DNA of 64,000 bases from SIG77 sp045589595 (GCA_045589595.1 JAZNPK010000010.1:62001-126000), one strand, 5' to 3'. Positions 15,755 through 25,954 are shown, counted from the stretch's first letter. Notes: generated by a model from the letters alone, not told the origin. A program made the numbers and translations.

Positions 15755-17692
15755 ATGAACCTGAAAAAAATGTTCCTGACCTGTCTTGCCATCGGGACCG
15801 CGTTGACCGGAGCCGCCGGACAAAATGCGCCCGATGTGCCGGAAAATACCAAGATCGTCAAAGCCGCATTCGGCGATGCCCCGGCTGAAGTGCGGTCCGA
15901 TTTTTATTCCATCCCGGAAGGAAAAGCCGTTCCGCCCAGTTCCTTTTCGGCGAAATGCGACATGACGGGCATCACGTTCTCCATCCGGTTTGCTTCTGCA
16001 GACGGATCCCCGATCCCGGATACCCGCAACGCCCTTGAATTTTATTTTCAGCCCATGGAACTGGAACATCCCCTGCAGTATTATCAGTTCTACGGTATTC
16101 TGCGCAACGAAGCGCCCTGTCCGGAATCGATCCGCGGCAGTCTGACGGATCTCGGGATCCCGTGGAATCCCAGCCGCGATATCGCGCCCTGTTACTACTA
16201 TTATCAGGCTCCGCCGGAACAGTTTCCCTATCTGCGTCATTATCAGGTGCAGACGGTCTATCAGAAAGATGCAGTGGATATAACCATCTTTATTCCGTGG
16301 TGCGAATTTGTGACCGTTCTTCCCTTTGATGAAAACGGGAAAGGCAAAGCGTGGCGGTTCAATGTTGCCCGCGCTATCGGGAACGACCTCTTCACGTGGC
16401 AGGGAAATCTCCACAGACACAAAACATGGGGTTTGCTCCAGTTCCCCGATCTGACCGCGGATCAGGTCAAGGCTCTGTACCGGAACGCCATTCTGCAGAT
16501 CTGTGATGCCGGACCGTGGCTGCCGCGCTGGAACTTCAAACGGAGTTCCATTCCCGCCGGCAGAGAAAAACTTTCCGCCGAACTCAAACAGCGCAAAGCA
16601 CAGATCCCCGCCGATCCCGCCGCCCTTTCTGTGAAGGAATGGAAAGATCTTGCCGTGGATACCCGTTATGTGGCAGGCGGCAGACGACATATCGTCAGCT
16701 GGAACAGCCGGGAGAAAGAACCGGAAAAATCCGGCTGGACAAAGTCTTACAACAAGGCGGAAAAGAAACTCACCTGGACTTATACTTTCACCAAACCGGT
16801 CACAAACGGCTGGTTCTCCGATGTGGAACTGCACGCACACCGGAACAAAGAAGTCGGCGCTGTTGAGATCGAACTGGATGGAAAGAAAGCCCCTGCCGGT
16901 GCGCGGCATTGGCAGTTCGGTGCGGCAAAAGCCGGTTCTGTTCTCCGGATCACTTACTCCAATACGGTATCGAACGGTATCGGTGATATCTGCGACCTTT
17001 ACGGCGGTCTGCTCCCGGTGGATCCCTCAATCAGAGATTCCAGAACGGCGCTTGAACCTCTCCCGACACGCGGCGGCGGTATCCCGACTCCGGCGTTTAT
17101 CTGTCATCATACAGAAAACAGTCTGACGATCCTGCGGAAACGCCCCAAAGTCATCTGGTACGGCGGCGCGATGCTGAACGGATTGGGGTTCCGTAAATCT
17201 CTGATCGAATTTGATAAAAAATACGGTTCCATCAACTGCGGCACTGTGAATGACGGCGGACAGCAGCGCAAGACCCTCTGGCGTATCGGCAACAGCGTGA
17301 TCGATGAGGTCAAACCGGAATATATCGTGTTCCAGACCGATGTGTCGAAAGGCGCCGTTCCCGTTGTGGAAGAGATCTTCAAACTGATCCACAAGATGAG
17401 CCCCGATACAAAGATCATCGCCATTTCCTGTATGCCGGGCAAACGCAACGCTGCCATCCGCAAGCCGGATGAAGAATATATCGTCTTCAATGAAGAAATG
17501 AAAGCCGTTGCCGGAAAACTCAAGGACTATGTGCGCTATATCGATCTCTCCGGAGATTTCTACGATAAGGACGGCAGACTGAAAACCGAACTGATCGCGA
17601 CACACTCCATCTATTACGCCGATTGCATCTATCAGCACTGGTGCGACGCCGTTGCTGAGATCATCGAGAGCGACAGAAAAAACGCGAAGTAA
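15755..17692 (+). CDS. Large secreted protein: carbohydrate-binding-like N-terminus and degenerate SGNH-like C-terminus
   Basis: 645 residues. A signal peptide (about 1-22) is followed by a beta-rich region (about 30-250) resembling CBM9-type sugar-binding domains, a linker, a second beta domain (about 300-430), and an SGNH-like alpha/beta domain (about 465-640). In the last domain the first strand reads VIWYGGAMLNG, where SGNH enzymes have GDS, and the end has ATHSIYYAD. The classical Ser is therefore not visible. It ends 6 bp before the convergent glycosidase gene. Role in glycan binding or deacylation is inferred from layout and location only. Confidence 0.55.
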   Translation: MNLKKMFLTCLAIGTALTGAAGQNAPDVPENTKIVKAAFGDAPAEVRSDFYSIPEGKAVPPSSFSAKCDMTGITFSIRFASADGSPIPDTRNALEFYFQPMELEHPLQYYQFYGILRNEAPCPESIRGSLTDLGIPWNPSRDIAPCYYYYQAPPEQFPYLRHYQVQTVYQKDAVDITIFIPWCEFVTVLPFDENGKGKAWRFNVARAIGNDLFTWQGNLHRHKTWGLLQFPDLTADQVKALYRNAILQICDAGPWLPRWNFKRSSIPAGREKLSAELKQRKAQIPADPAALSVKEWKDLAVDTRYVAGGRRHIVSWNSREKEPEKSGWTKSYNKAEKKLTWTYTFTKPVTNGWFSDVELHAHRNKEVGAVEIELDGKKAPAGARHWQFGAAKAGSVLRITYSNTVSNGIGDICDLYGGLLPVDPSIRDSRTALEPLPTRGGGIPTPAFICHHTENSLTILRKRPKVIWYGGAMLNGLGFRKSLIEFDKKYGSINCGTVNDGGQQRKTLWRIGNSVIDEVKPEYIVFQTDVSKGAVPVVEEIFKLIHKMSPDTKIIAISCMPGKRNAAIRKPDEEYIVFNEEMKAVAGKLKDYVRYIDLSGDFYDKDGRLKTELIATHSIYYADCIYQHWCDAVAEIIESDRKNAK

Positions 17693-17698
17693 AAACGC

Positions 17699-19681
17699 TT
17701 ACTTTTCCTGCCGGAAACAGTGAACGACTGTGCATCCGGCAGGATAGACTGTTTCTGTGCCGCTGCAGCGGATCACCGTTCTTTCCCGGTCCGCGATCAC
17801 ATCAAAAACGTGTCCGAAAGCGTGGATGTTCCGGAGGCTGATCTCCGGACATTCCGCCGGGATCCGCGGTGTAACCTTGAAGGAACGGAAGGACATCGGT
17901 TCCAGTCCGAAAAGTCCTTCTGTAATGATCCGGCAGAAAAGGGCACTCTCTGCTGAAAGATGCCGTTTGTTGCCTTCCGGCCATGCTTCGATCGGGTAGG
18001 GGACGTGATCCCCCAGCAGACGGTGACAGGTGTACGACATCAGTTTTTCAAAAGTTTCGTCCACATTTCCGGCAATGAATGCGCCGCGCAATGCGTAAAG
18101 CAGACTGCGGTCCCAGTAAGTGGCGGCACCTTCTTCGCACATCATCCCGTCATTTGCCCAGAGATATTCCGAGTAAAGCGCCGCGACCGTATCATCCGCC
18201 CGGTTCAACAACCCCATGCAGAGCGGGATCCCGATCCACGACCGGAGCGTGGAGTTCCCCTCATAATAACGGTATGTGTTGAAGCCGTGCAGCTCCGCGC
18301 CGAAATACTGTTCCATATCTTCCGCCAGCTGTTGAGCCTGTTCACGGTACCGGATCACAACTTCCGGATCGGCGTTGAGTGATTCCGCCAGACGGGACGC
18401 GGAACAGAGCGCACCGTAATACAATGCCGATGTACAGAGATTGGCGGTCCCGCTCTGGAATCTGCCTTCCATTTCATCGGTATCGGAACGGACAACACCC
18501 GCTTCGTTCCGGTTTCTGCGACAGTATTCCAGGCACCATTCCACTCCGGGAGCCAGTTTCAGCGCCCATTCCGGATTGCCGCATGTCAGGGCAAAACGGG
18601 ATGCGCCGTACGCCCACATCGCGGCATCGCCCCGGTCTTTCGCCCCCTCCCAGATATCGAAACCTTCCGAGATCACAGAACTGGGAATATGATAAAAATC
18701 CGGTCCCATAAAGGGCATGTAATGGTGATACGCGTTGCGGGATGCTTCCAGCACCAGCGCGTCACCGGTCCACGCGAACCACGGTCCGGCATATTCCACC
18801 TGATCGTTGCACCAGGTGGCGGCGTAATAACTTTCTCCGCCCGGACCGTGCATATAACCGCCGCGGGTCCGAAAAATACTTTCCCCGGCACGGAGTTTGC
18901 AGAAATGAAATGCCGTATCCAGTTCAGCGATACCGGTTTCCAGTTGGATCGGCGCTGTCAGTTCCCGGATGCGTTCGAGCCGGTTGAGATATTCCGCAAC
19001 GCTGTCGAGGCGTTTTTTTTCCACATCGGCAGTTCTTGCTGTGATCTGCAGATACAGATCCGCTTTGGCATGCGGTGCGAGTTCAAGCGCATCTTCACCC
19101 ATATCGCAATCGACAAGATACACGCCTCTGGCGCCGCGGCTGATCAGTTCGGTGTGATTGTTGCGGACTGTGATCCGGACCGGTTCTTCTCCCTCATTGG
19201 TAAGAATGAACCAGATGAAAGACGCCGGTGCATCGTTGGATGGATAAATGATGCGATCCACACGCAGTCCCGGCACATCGCTGCGGCTGTTGATCCGCAT
19301 GATGCCGTTGAACATCACTTCTTCCGGATACTCCACAAGCGCCTTGTCATCGACTTCAAAATATGGCAGATAACCAGTGGGGCGTCCGCCTGATGAGACC
19401 GTTTTGCCGTCTTCCGGCGGGACTCCTGTTTTCAGGTTGGCCTGAAACGATGCGTGGGTCATATTCGGGATCAGACGCAGCATGGGGAAAACACAATGCA
19501 GTTCCTGAAATCCCGATCCGTCGCTGTTCACGCCGTAATAAATAACGAGCGCAGTTTCCTTCCCTGCCGTTTCCACATGATCGCTGTGAGGGATCGGCGT
19601 TTTGCCGACCTGCCAGCGGATCCCTTTGCCGTCATCGGTGATATGCCAGTAACGGTCTGTGTACCATTTTTCTTTATCCAT
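17699..19681 (-). CDS. Six-hairpin (alpha/alpha)6-barrel glycoside hydrolase-like protein
   Basis: 660 residues and no signal peptide. An N-terminal beta-sandwich (about 1-235) is followed by a helical region (about 245-590) with WCNDQVEYAGPWFAWTGD, GFDIWEGAKDRGDAAMWAYGASRFAL and a C-terminal PYPIEAWPEGNKRHLSAESALFCRIITEGLFG. These resemble GH78/GH63/GH15-like six-hairpin enzymes. Asp/Glu clusters in the helical part could be catalytic but cannot be assigned from sequence alone. Second gene of the GH39 operon (4-bp gap), so it probably acts in the cytoplasm on oligosaccharides with GH39. Confidence 0.6.
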   Translation of the reverse strand: MDKEKWYTDRYWHITDDGKGIRWQVGKTPIPHSDHVETAGKETALVIYYGVNSDGSGFQELHCVFPMLRLIPNMTHASFQANLKTGVPPEDGKTVSSGGRPTGYLPYFEVDDKALVEYPEEVMFNGIMRINSRSDVPGLRVDRIIYPSNDAPASFIWFILTNEGEEPVRITVRNNHTELISRGARGVYLVDCDMGEDALELAPHAKADLYLQITARTADVEKKRLDSVAEYLNRLERIRELTAPIQLETGIAELDTAFHFCKLRAGESIFRTRGGYMHGPGGESYYAATWCNDQVEYAGPWFAWTGDALVLEASRNAYHHYMPFMGPDFYHIPSSVISEGFDIWEGAKDRGDAAMWAYGASRFALTCGNPEWALKLAPGVEWCLEYCRRNRNEAGVVRSDTDEMEGRFQSGTANLCTSALYYGALCSASRLAESLNADPEVVIRYREQAQQLAEDMEQYFGAELHGFNTYRYYEGNSTLRSWIGIPLCMGLLNRADDTVAALYSEYLWANDGMMCEEGAATYWDRSLLYALRGAFIAGNVDETFEKLMSYTCHRLLGDHVPYPIEAWPEGNKRHLSAESALFCRIITEGLFGLEPMSFRSFKVTPRIPAECPEISLRNIHAFGHVFDVIADRERTVIRCSGTETVYPAGCTVVHCFRQEK

Positions 19682-19685
19682 CGGA

Positions 19686-20990
19686 TCACTTGACGGTCAG
19701 GAGCGTAATGGAATAGGGGTTCAGGCTGCCGGTAAAATTACAGAGTCCGTAGTTGTAAGCTTCGTCTGTCAGACGGCAGGATGTGATTTCTTTTCCGCCG
19801 AGATCAAGATCCAGTTCCACTGTTTCGTTGCTGTAATTTACGATCATAACAGCGCCTTCCGGATCGCCGTCAGCGGCAGCAACAAACAGATCTTCCGTAT
19901 CAGAAATCGCTTCCACCTGCACTTTGCGGCGGTAAAGTTCATTGAAGGCGGGGAACGCCCAATAGGATTTCAGCGGGAGCTGCGACATCGGATCGAAGAG
20001 ACCGCCGTAAATACTGGTGCCGATGCGTGCATCGTAGAACATCCCGATATCCACGGGCGAGTTCTGCATGGAGAGAATGAATCCTGCCGTTGCCGCCGCG
20101 TGACATGCCGTGCCGCGTTTTGCGGGCATACAGTTCCATTCATTCAGGTGCTGTTCTGCGTGACCGTAGCCGTATTCTTTCAGTTTTTCCGCCACATAAT
20201 TGGCGTAAAGCCCCGTCTGTTTCGGTTCATCGTAAGAGTGCCAGGAGAAGAAATCCAGCGGCGTGTTGTGGTCTTTGATATACTGCATGAACTTGAGGAA
20301 GGCATCCAGAAAACTCTGATCTTTCTCAAGCCTTTTGATGTTTGTATCGTTCACCGGTCCATGATCTTTCAGGATGTAGAAGCCGCAGGACGCGTAACCG
20401 CCGATCATGATCTCCGGAAATTCTTCTTTCAGAAGTTTTGCTGTAACATCGTAAAGTTCCATATACTGTTCCCACGTGCCGGTCCACATGCACCGTCTGC
20501 CGTATTCACATTCCGGCTCGTTCCAGATTTCCCAGTATTTGATATTGTAATGATAACCGTTCGCCCAGCCTTTTGTGTAGTGGCGGATCACTCCGGCACA
20601 GATCTTTGCCCATTTGTGGAAATCTTTGGGGGGATTGACATGGTATGCTTTCCGCCAGACTTCGTTTTCAATGGTCACGCCCAGACGGAAATAAGGTTCA
20701 ACTTTCGCCTTGAAAAGACTTTCGATCAGGGGATCGGTCCAGGTGAAATCGTAAGATTCAGGATCGTCCGGGTCTGCATCAAAATTACGGAAAACATTGG
20801 GGATATCCACAAATTTTCCGCCGCCGAAGCCGCCGCCCACATCGTGCAGACGGGAGTAGGGAATACCCGCTTCCGTGAGATAGTGGAACAGTTTATCGCT
20901 TGTCCAGCCGAGGATCGGGGGCTGACCGACAGCGTGAACGGGTTTGATTTTTCCGGTTGTTTTTGAGAAATCGACGGTGATTTTAGCCAT
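19686..20990 (-). CDS. GH39-family glycosidase (beta-xylosidase/alpha-L-iduronidase-like)
   Basis: 434 residues without a signal peptide. The TIM barrel carries the GH-A pair: acid/base E158 in YWEIWNEPE and nucleophile E284 in HLNEWN. SWHSYDE precedes the latter, as in GH39. A C-terminal beta domain follows. GH39 enzymes release beta-xylose or uronic acids with retention. First gene of the operon with the six-hairpin protein; a promoter is visible upstream. Cytoplasmic location suggests that imported oligosaccharides are its substrates. Confidence 0.8.
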   Translation of the reverse strand: MAKITVDFSKTTGKIKPVHAVGQPPILGWTSDKLFHYLTEAGIPYSRLHDVGGGFGGGKFVDIPNVFRNFDADPDDPESYDFTWTDPLIESLFKAKVEPYFRLGVTIENEVWRKAYHVNPPKDFHKWAKICAGVIRHYTKGWANGYHYNIKYWEIWNEPECEYGRRCMWTGTWEQYMELYDVTAKLLKEEFPEIMIGGYASCGFYILKDHGPVNDTNIKRLEKDQSFLDAFLKFMQYIKDHNTPLDFFSWHSYDEPKQTGLYANYVAEKLKEYGYGHAEQHLNEWNCMPAKRGTACHAAATAGFILSMQNSPVDIGMFYDARIGTSIYGGLFDPMSQLPLKSYWAFPAFNELYRRKVQVEAISDTEDLFVAAADGDPEGAVMIVNYSNETVELDLDLGGKEITSCRLTDEAYNYGLCNFTGSLNPYSITLLTVK

Positions 20991-21035
20991 GGCGTTTCAT
21001 CCTTCATCTGTTAAAGTTGCAGGTCGCTGAATGTC

Positions 21036-21063
21036 ACTATAATATCTCAACCGGAAAAAACAA
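21036..21063 (-). promoter_or_regulatory. Promoter of the GH39 operon
   Basis: On the minus strand TTGTTT, 16 bp, TATAGT, ending about 45 bp before the ATG at 20990. Confidence 0.5.
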
Positions 21064-21228
21064 GATGTAAAATCGCAGCGACACCCCGTTTTTTACAAAA
21101 ATATTTTATTCCGGATTTGATTTGTGATGATGATTTTTTGCCGCTTTTTCTCCGGTTTGAGGTTGCTTTTCTATTCTGCTGTATTATGTTAAGAAAGTTT
21201 CCCACCAAAACGATACAGGAGTTCCTTT

Positions 21229-22575
21229 ATGATCTGTAACATTTGTGATTACGGTGCTGTTCCCGACGGCGTTACCATGAACACGGCAGCGATCCAGTCC
21301 GCCATTGATACCTGCGCTGAAAACGGCGGCGGAACGGTTCTTGTTCCTGCCGGACTTTTTATGACGGGCAGTCTTTTCCTCCGTTCCCATGTGGAACTGC
21401 ATCTCGCCCACGGCTCTGTCCTGAAAGCAAGTTCCGATCTGGCAGATTACAATGCTTTGGATGCCTATCCGCAGAATATGTCATCCGAAGCAGAACGCTG
21501 GAAGGGACATCATGTTGTGATGGGGATCGAGATTGAAGATGCCGCCATTACCGGTACCGGTTGTATTGACGGAAACGGTGTTGCATTTTTTGCGGAACTG
21601 CGTCCGGATTCCTATCGCGGCGAACTCTCGTGGCGCGACGGATACTGCAATGTGAAAGATAATGAGATCCGCCGTCCCGGACAGATGATCGTTTTTGCGG
21701 AAAGCAAAAATATTGTGATTCAGGATGTATTCTTCCGTGATTCCACCTGCTGGACGATCCTGATCCACGGCTGTGAAGAAGTCCGGATCCGTGGCGTGAA
21801 AATCAAAAATCCCGGCTGGAATGCCAATACGGACGGGATCGATATTGACTGCAGCCGGAATGTGACCATCAGCGACTGTCTGATCGATACGGGGGATGAT
21901 GCACTGACGTTGCGCGGTTCGTTCCGCACGCTCAAGGATCAGACCCGGATCTGTGAAAATATTGCTGTTTCCAATTGCGTCTGCCATGCCAGAGCATGCG
22001 GTATCCGGATCGGCGTCGGGAACGGTACGATCCGCAATGCGGTCTTTTCCAATATCACTTTTGCCGGCAGCGGTGCGGGGATCCAGATCCAGAGCAGTTA
22101 TTGGGCGCAGGGGAAGGGTGTGGATATTTCCAATCTGCGTTTCGTCAATATCAACTGCCGCGGCGCGGCGTATCCGGTGAATATCGGACCGGGCATGGAA
22201 ACCGCCACCGCACAAATCGAGGATATCGTTTTTTCACAATGCACATTTGAAGTGTTCTATCCTCTGACGCTTTCCGGGAATGCACAGACGCGCCCGCGGA
22301 ACATCCGTTTTGAAAATGTAGATTTCATCGTTGCCGATGCGCCTCATCCCTTCCGTGAATATCCCGCGCCGGAAATCTTTTTGCGTCTGTCCGCGGTGGA
22401 CGATATTACATTCCGTGCGTCCCGCATCCATTGGAAAACGAAAGATCCGTGGTGGAAACAGACGCTTGCCGTTCAGGATGTGAACGATCTTGAGATCGCT
22501 CCCGACTGCCGTTTCCCCGAGCCGGAAAATCATACCGGAACACTGTCTTTGGATGAACGCCCTTTTGCCACCTGA
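21229..22575 (+). CDS. GH28-family polygalacturonase-like glycosidase
   Basis: 448 residues, right-handed beta-helix. The family start is VPDGVTMNTAAIQSAID with GGGTVLVPAG. The catalytic Asp residues appear in NTDG (about 200-203) and in DTGDDAL (D223/D224). The downstream GHG and RIK sites are altered (GIRIGVGNG and QIQSSYW), so the enzyme may act on something other than plain polygalacturonate, such as rhamnogalacturonan or xylogalacturonan. No signal peptide. It opens a plus-strand cluster with the two sialidase-like genes. Confidence 0.85.
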   Translation: MICNICDYGAVPDGVTMNTAAIQSAIDTCAENGGGTVLVPAGLFMTGSLFLRSHVELHLAHGSVLKASSDLADYNALDAYPQNMSSEAERWKGHHVVMGIEIEDAAITGTGCIDGNGVAFFAELRPDSYRGELSWRDGYCNVKDNEIRRPGQMIVFAESKNIVIQDVFFRDSTCWTILIHGCEEVRIRGVKIKNPGWNANTDGIDIDCSRNVTISDCLIDTGDDALTLRGSFRTLKDQTRICENIAVSNCVCHARACGIRIGVGNGTIRNAVFSNITFAGSGAGIQIQSSYWAQGKGVDISNLRFVNINCRGAAYPVNIGPGMETATAQIEDIVFSQCTFEVFYPLTLSGNAQTRPRNIRFENVDFIVADAPHPFREYPAPEIFLRLSAVDDITFRASRIHWKTKDPWWKQTLAVQDVNDLEIAPDCRFPEPENHTGTLSLDERPFAT

Positions 22576-22617
22576 TCGTTTGTCGCAGAGTTGCAATATA
22601 ATGAAAGAAAACAGAAG

Positions 22618-23715
22618 ATGGATTCTGAAAAAGTTTTGAGATTGAGCGCAACGGAAGAACACAACCGCAATTCGGAAGGCTCTTTCGTCGAGTTGAAAGA
22701 CGGCACGATTCTTTTTGCATATTCCCGCTACAGCAGCGAAGGGTGGAACGATCACGCCAAAGCAGATATCGTCCTGATCCGGTCGGAAGACTTCGGCAGA
22801 ACCTGGAGCGAACCGGAAGTGCTGGTGGAACGCCCCGCCGGTCCCGGCAACGTGATGAGCGTTTCTATGCTCCGTCTTCAAAGCGGCAGGATCTGTATGT
22901 GTTACGGAAAAAAACAATATATCGGAAATTGTATCGACGCCCGTCCCCTTCTGAAATATTCCGATGATGAAGGCAGGACTTGGAGCAAGCCGGAATATAT
23001 CGTTGCCATGCCCGGATATTATGTGACGAACAACGACCGCCTGATCCAGTTGAAATCCGGCAGACTGCTCCTGCCGACTGCAAATCACCGTTGGGCAGGG
23101 GTGGATAATCAGCCGGACAATTTCACGATCGATCATCGCGCGGTGGATTATGTCTTTTACTCCGATGATGACGGCGTAACGTGGCACGAAGCGCCGGACT
23201 GGATCCTGCCCGGTACCGACAGCGGATACAGCGGACTTCAGGAGCCGGGCGTGATCGAACTGGAAAACGGAAATGTCATGCTCTGGGCGCGGACCGATCG
23301 GGGATGTCAATACAAAGCCTTTTCTTACGATGGCGGTATGAACTGGACAGGTGCCGTTCCCGCCCCGGAATTTCTCAGCGGCTGTTCCCCATTGAGCATG
23401 AAGCGGGACCCCGTGTCCGGTGACCTTGTGGCTGTCTGGAACGATCAGAAACCGCGCTACGGAATGAAACAGGATCCAAGCGTCATGGAAGCGTGGGCGT
23501 GGGACCGGACGCCTTATGTGATCGCATTCAGTTCCGATAACGGTGTGACGTGGACCGGACATCAGGCGTTTGAAACTGAGCCGGACAGCGGGTTCTGTTA
23601 TTGTGCCATTCATTTCAACAGTGACGGATCATTTCTTCTGGCGTACTGCTCCGGCGGGCGCCGTTACGGCACAGGGATCCTGCAGGATATCACGATCCGC
23701 CGCTGCACCCGATAA
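22618..23715 (+). CDS. Sialidase-fold protein (exo-alpha-sialidase-like)
   Basis: A 365-residue six-bladed beta-propeller with at least five Asp-box motifs: SEDFGRTWS, SDDEGRTWS, SDDDGVTWH, SYDGGMNWT and SSDNGVTWT. The family name does not fix the substrate: many gut members with this fold are not sialidases. No signal peptide. The ATG at 22618 is preferred over the TTG at 22591 because a GAAAG lies about 10 bp before it. It follows GH28 by 42 bp and precedes a second propeller gene. Confidence 0.75.
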   Translation: MDSEKVLRLSATEEHNRNSEGSFVELKDGTILFAYSRYSSEGWNDHAKADIVLIRSEDFGRTWSEPEVLVERPAGPGNVMSVSMLRLQSGRICMCYGKKQYIGNCIDARPLLKYSDDEGRTWSKPEYIVAMPGYYVTNNDRLIQLKSGRLLLPTANHRWAGVDNQPDNFTIDHRAVDYVFYSDDDGVTWHEAPDWILPGTDSGYSGLQEPGVIELENGNVMLWARTDRGCQYKAFSYDGGMNWTGAVPAPEFLSGCSPLSMKRDPVSGDLVAVWNDQKPRYGMKQDPSVMEAWAWDRTPYVIAFSSDNGVTWTGHQAFETEPDSGFCYCAIHFNSDGSFLLAYCSGGRRYGTGILQDITIRRCTR

Positions 23716-23727
23716 GGAGTTTTCTTT

Positions 23728-24888
23728 ATGAGATTTATCGCTGATGAACGGATGATCTATCATTCGCCGTATCCTCAGGATCTTTATTGTTATACCCCGT
23801 GGCTGGAACATGCGTTCAACGGCAGGATCATTGCATCTTTTGATGTTTCCGGCAGCGCATTGAAACTGGAGAAGGGACCCAGATCCGGCAGAGGTGATTA
23901 CTCCGGAAATCAGCTGCGGATCTATGTGTCCGACGATCACGGCGCAACGTGGCGCGAAACCGGCAGACTCCCGATGCTTCACGCCCGGGTGATCCCTGCG
24001 GGAAAATGTCTTTACGCCATCGGACACGCCGGAAAACTTCTCGTTTCCAAAAGCACGGACAACGGAGAGACCTGGGGCGAACCTGTCTGTCTTGAGGATC
24101 AGGCGCCGTGGCATCAGAGCGCCTGTGCTTATGAGCGGATCGACGGCAGGATCTATATCACGATGGAGCAGATCCCGAACAACAAAGCCGGAGCCGGTGA
24201 TCCCGTACTGATGTGCGCAGATGAAAACGATGACCTTACCGATGTGAAGAACTGGCGTTTTTCCAACATCGCTGAATTTCAGACCATTGCCAAAGCCGCG
24301 CCCCCTCTCGGAACACGGCATCCCGGCGCGTGGCTGGAATCAAATGTGGTGCTGGAACGCAATCCGGAAAGCCGTTTTTACGGTCAGCTTCTGGTCTTTC
24401 TGCGGACGCTTGATCCCATTCATCCCGACACTGCCGCCATGCTGGTCGCAGGTGAACGGGAAGACGGAACGCTCTATCTGGAACGGAACACTGAACCTTA
24501 TTTCGATTCCGTTTATCTGCCGTTCCCCGGCGGTTATATGAAATTCCATATCCTGTGGGACGAAAAAAGCCGTCTTTACTGGATGATCGCCTCACGCGCA
24601 CGGAAATATTCCATGATCGCGGAGGATGCCCGGTATATGGAACTCAACTGTTTTCAGGAACGGCGTCAGCTGGAACTGTTCTATTCCGGCAATGCGTTCG
24701 ACTGGTGTTCTGCGGGCGTGGTCGCATGCGGCGAAACGGAACACGAATCACGCCATTACGCCTCGATCCTGATCAATGGCGACGATATGCTGGTCCTGAG
24801 CCGTTCCGGTGATAAAAATGCCAAAAACACCCACGATACGGATATGATCACGCTTCACCGGATCAAAGATTTCAGAACTTTTGCCTGA
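23728..24888 (+). CDS. Sialidase-fold protein, second copy
   Basis: 386-residue propeller with Asp boxes at VSDDHGATWRE and KSTDNGETWGE, weaker in later blades. The N-terminus FIADERMIYHSPYPQDLYCYTPWLEHAFNGRIIASFDVSG fits blade 1 of BNR-type enzymes. SD AAGGAG 12 bp before the ATG. Only distantly similar to the preceding propeller, so it is not a recent duplication. Last gene of the GH28 cluster, closed by the shared hairpin at 24898. Confidence 0.7.
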   Translation: MRFIADERMIYHSPYPQDLYCYTPWLEHAFNGRIIASFDVSGSALKLEKGPRSGRGDYSGNQLRIYVSDDHGATWRETGRLPMLHARVIPAGKCLYAIGHAGKLLVSKSTDNGETWGEPVCLEDQAPWHQSACAYERIDGRIYITMEQIPNNKAGAGDPVLMCADENDDLTDVKNWRFSNIAEFQTIAKAAPPLGTRHPGAWLESNVVLERNPESRFYGQLLVFLRTLDPIHPDTAAMLVAGEREDGTLYLERNTEPYFDSVYLPFPGGYMKFHILWDEKSRLYWMIASRARKYSMIAEDARYMELNCFQERRQLELFYSGNAFDWCSAGVVACGETEHESRHYASILINGDDMLVLSRSGDKNAKNTHDTDMITLHRIKDFRTFA

Positions 24889-24891
24889 TTG

Positions 24892-24925
24892 CAAAAAATC
24901 CCGGTGCGGTGATGCCGACCGGGAT
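24892..24925. terminator. Shared terminator between convergent operons
   Basis: ATCCCGGT (24898-24905) pairs with ACCGGGAT (24918-24925) and an inner CGG/CCG extends the stem. AAAAAA on its left gives a minus-strand T-run for the oxidoreductase operon; a weaker CCATTTTC follows on plus. Confidence 0.75.
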
Positions 24926-24945
24926 CCATTTTCATTGAAAACAGA

Positions 24946-25953
24946 TCAGAATCTGATCACTTCTCCGTTTTCTGCCGAATCCATCATGCCGAGACAGAAG
25001 GTCATGGCATCGATCGCCGCGTCTGTTCCGGCAAGGGGTGCTTTCTTGTTGACGACGCAATCCACAAGATACGCCATCTCCTGCGCGTACATATTGCCGG
25101 AGATGTCATCCTGCAAATGTCCGGTTACGCCTTCATCGATCTCAATGTGTGTTTCTGCACCGCCGATATCATAAAAGATCACGCCCTGTTGGTCGGAAAA
25201 TTTCAATGCGCCTTTTTCGCCGTGCAGTGTCATAAAGGTTTCGGATGGACCGCCCCGGAGCCAGGAACATTCAAGATTGCAGATGACTCCCCCTTCATAA
25301 ACTGCCGTTGCGCTTACATAATCCCGCGGTTTCTCAGCATCTTTTGCGAGTTTGAGACTCCGGGCATACACGCTTAACGGTTTGCCGAGAAACAGGTTCT
25401 GCAGATCGCAATGATGTGCGAGCATATCCAGCATAACGCCGCCGGATTTGTCATAGTCTGCAAACCAGTCGCCCCATTCCCGTTTGAATCCGCCGAAAAG
25501 ACAGGTGACGGACGAACTGATGATCCTGCCGATCTTGCCTTCTTTCAGCAGTTTTTCCAGCATGAGCGTTGCGGCGGAGTAGCGGCGGACAAAACCGATG
25601 GCAAAAAGATTTTTGTAACTTCGGAGCAGAGGCACAAGTTCCTTGAAATCTTCTTTCGAGCGGCAGAGCGGCTTTTCGCAAAAAATGGGCTTGCCGGTCG
25701 CCATGGCGGCAAGAAGACCTTCTTTGTGACAGTATGTGGGGGAGGCGATGATGATCAGATCCACTTCCGGGGCATTGGCAAGTGACGCCGCTGAATCCTT
25801 GATCTCCATGCCGGGGTATGCCGCTTTCAGACTCTCACTCCTGGCTGGATCAATATCATAGACCGCAGTCAGTTTCACATTTTTCAGTTTTGCCAGATTG
25901 GCGGCATGGTTCATTCCCATACGCCCCGCTCCGATGATACCGGCTTTCAACAT
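24946..25953 (-). CDS. Gfo/Idh/MocA-family NAD(P)-dependent sugar oxidoreductase
   Basis: 335 residues from the ATG at 25953, which has GGAGG 8 bp upstream. The Rossmann fold starts GIIGAGRMGMNHA. The EKPL motif (IFCEKPLCRS) carries the usual catalytic/NAD-contacting Lys. A C-terminal beta-sheet domain follows with GGVMLDMLAHHCDL. It oxidises or isomerises a sugar or cyclitol, perhaps of the inositol or uronate type. It starts one base after the stop of the epimerase gene, so the two are tightly coupled and probably act in one catabolic route. Confidence 0.9.
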   Translation of the reverse strand: MLKAGIIGAGRMGMNHAANLAKLKNVKLTAVYDIDPARSESLKAAYPGMEIKDSAASLANAPEVDLIIIASPTYCHKEGLLAAMATGKPIFCEKPLCRSKEDFKELVPLLRSYKNLFAIGFVRRYSAATLMLEKLLKEGKIGRIISSSVTCLFGGFKREWGDWFADYDKSGGVMLDMLAHHCDLQNLFLGKPLSVYARSLKLAKDAEKPRDYVSATAVYEGGVICNLECSWLRGGPSETFMTLHGEKGALKFSDQQGVIFYDIGGAETHIEIDEGVTGHLQDDISGNMYAQEMAYLVDCVVNKKAPLAGTDAAIDAMTFCLGMMDSAENGEVIRF

Positions 25954-25954
25954 T

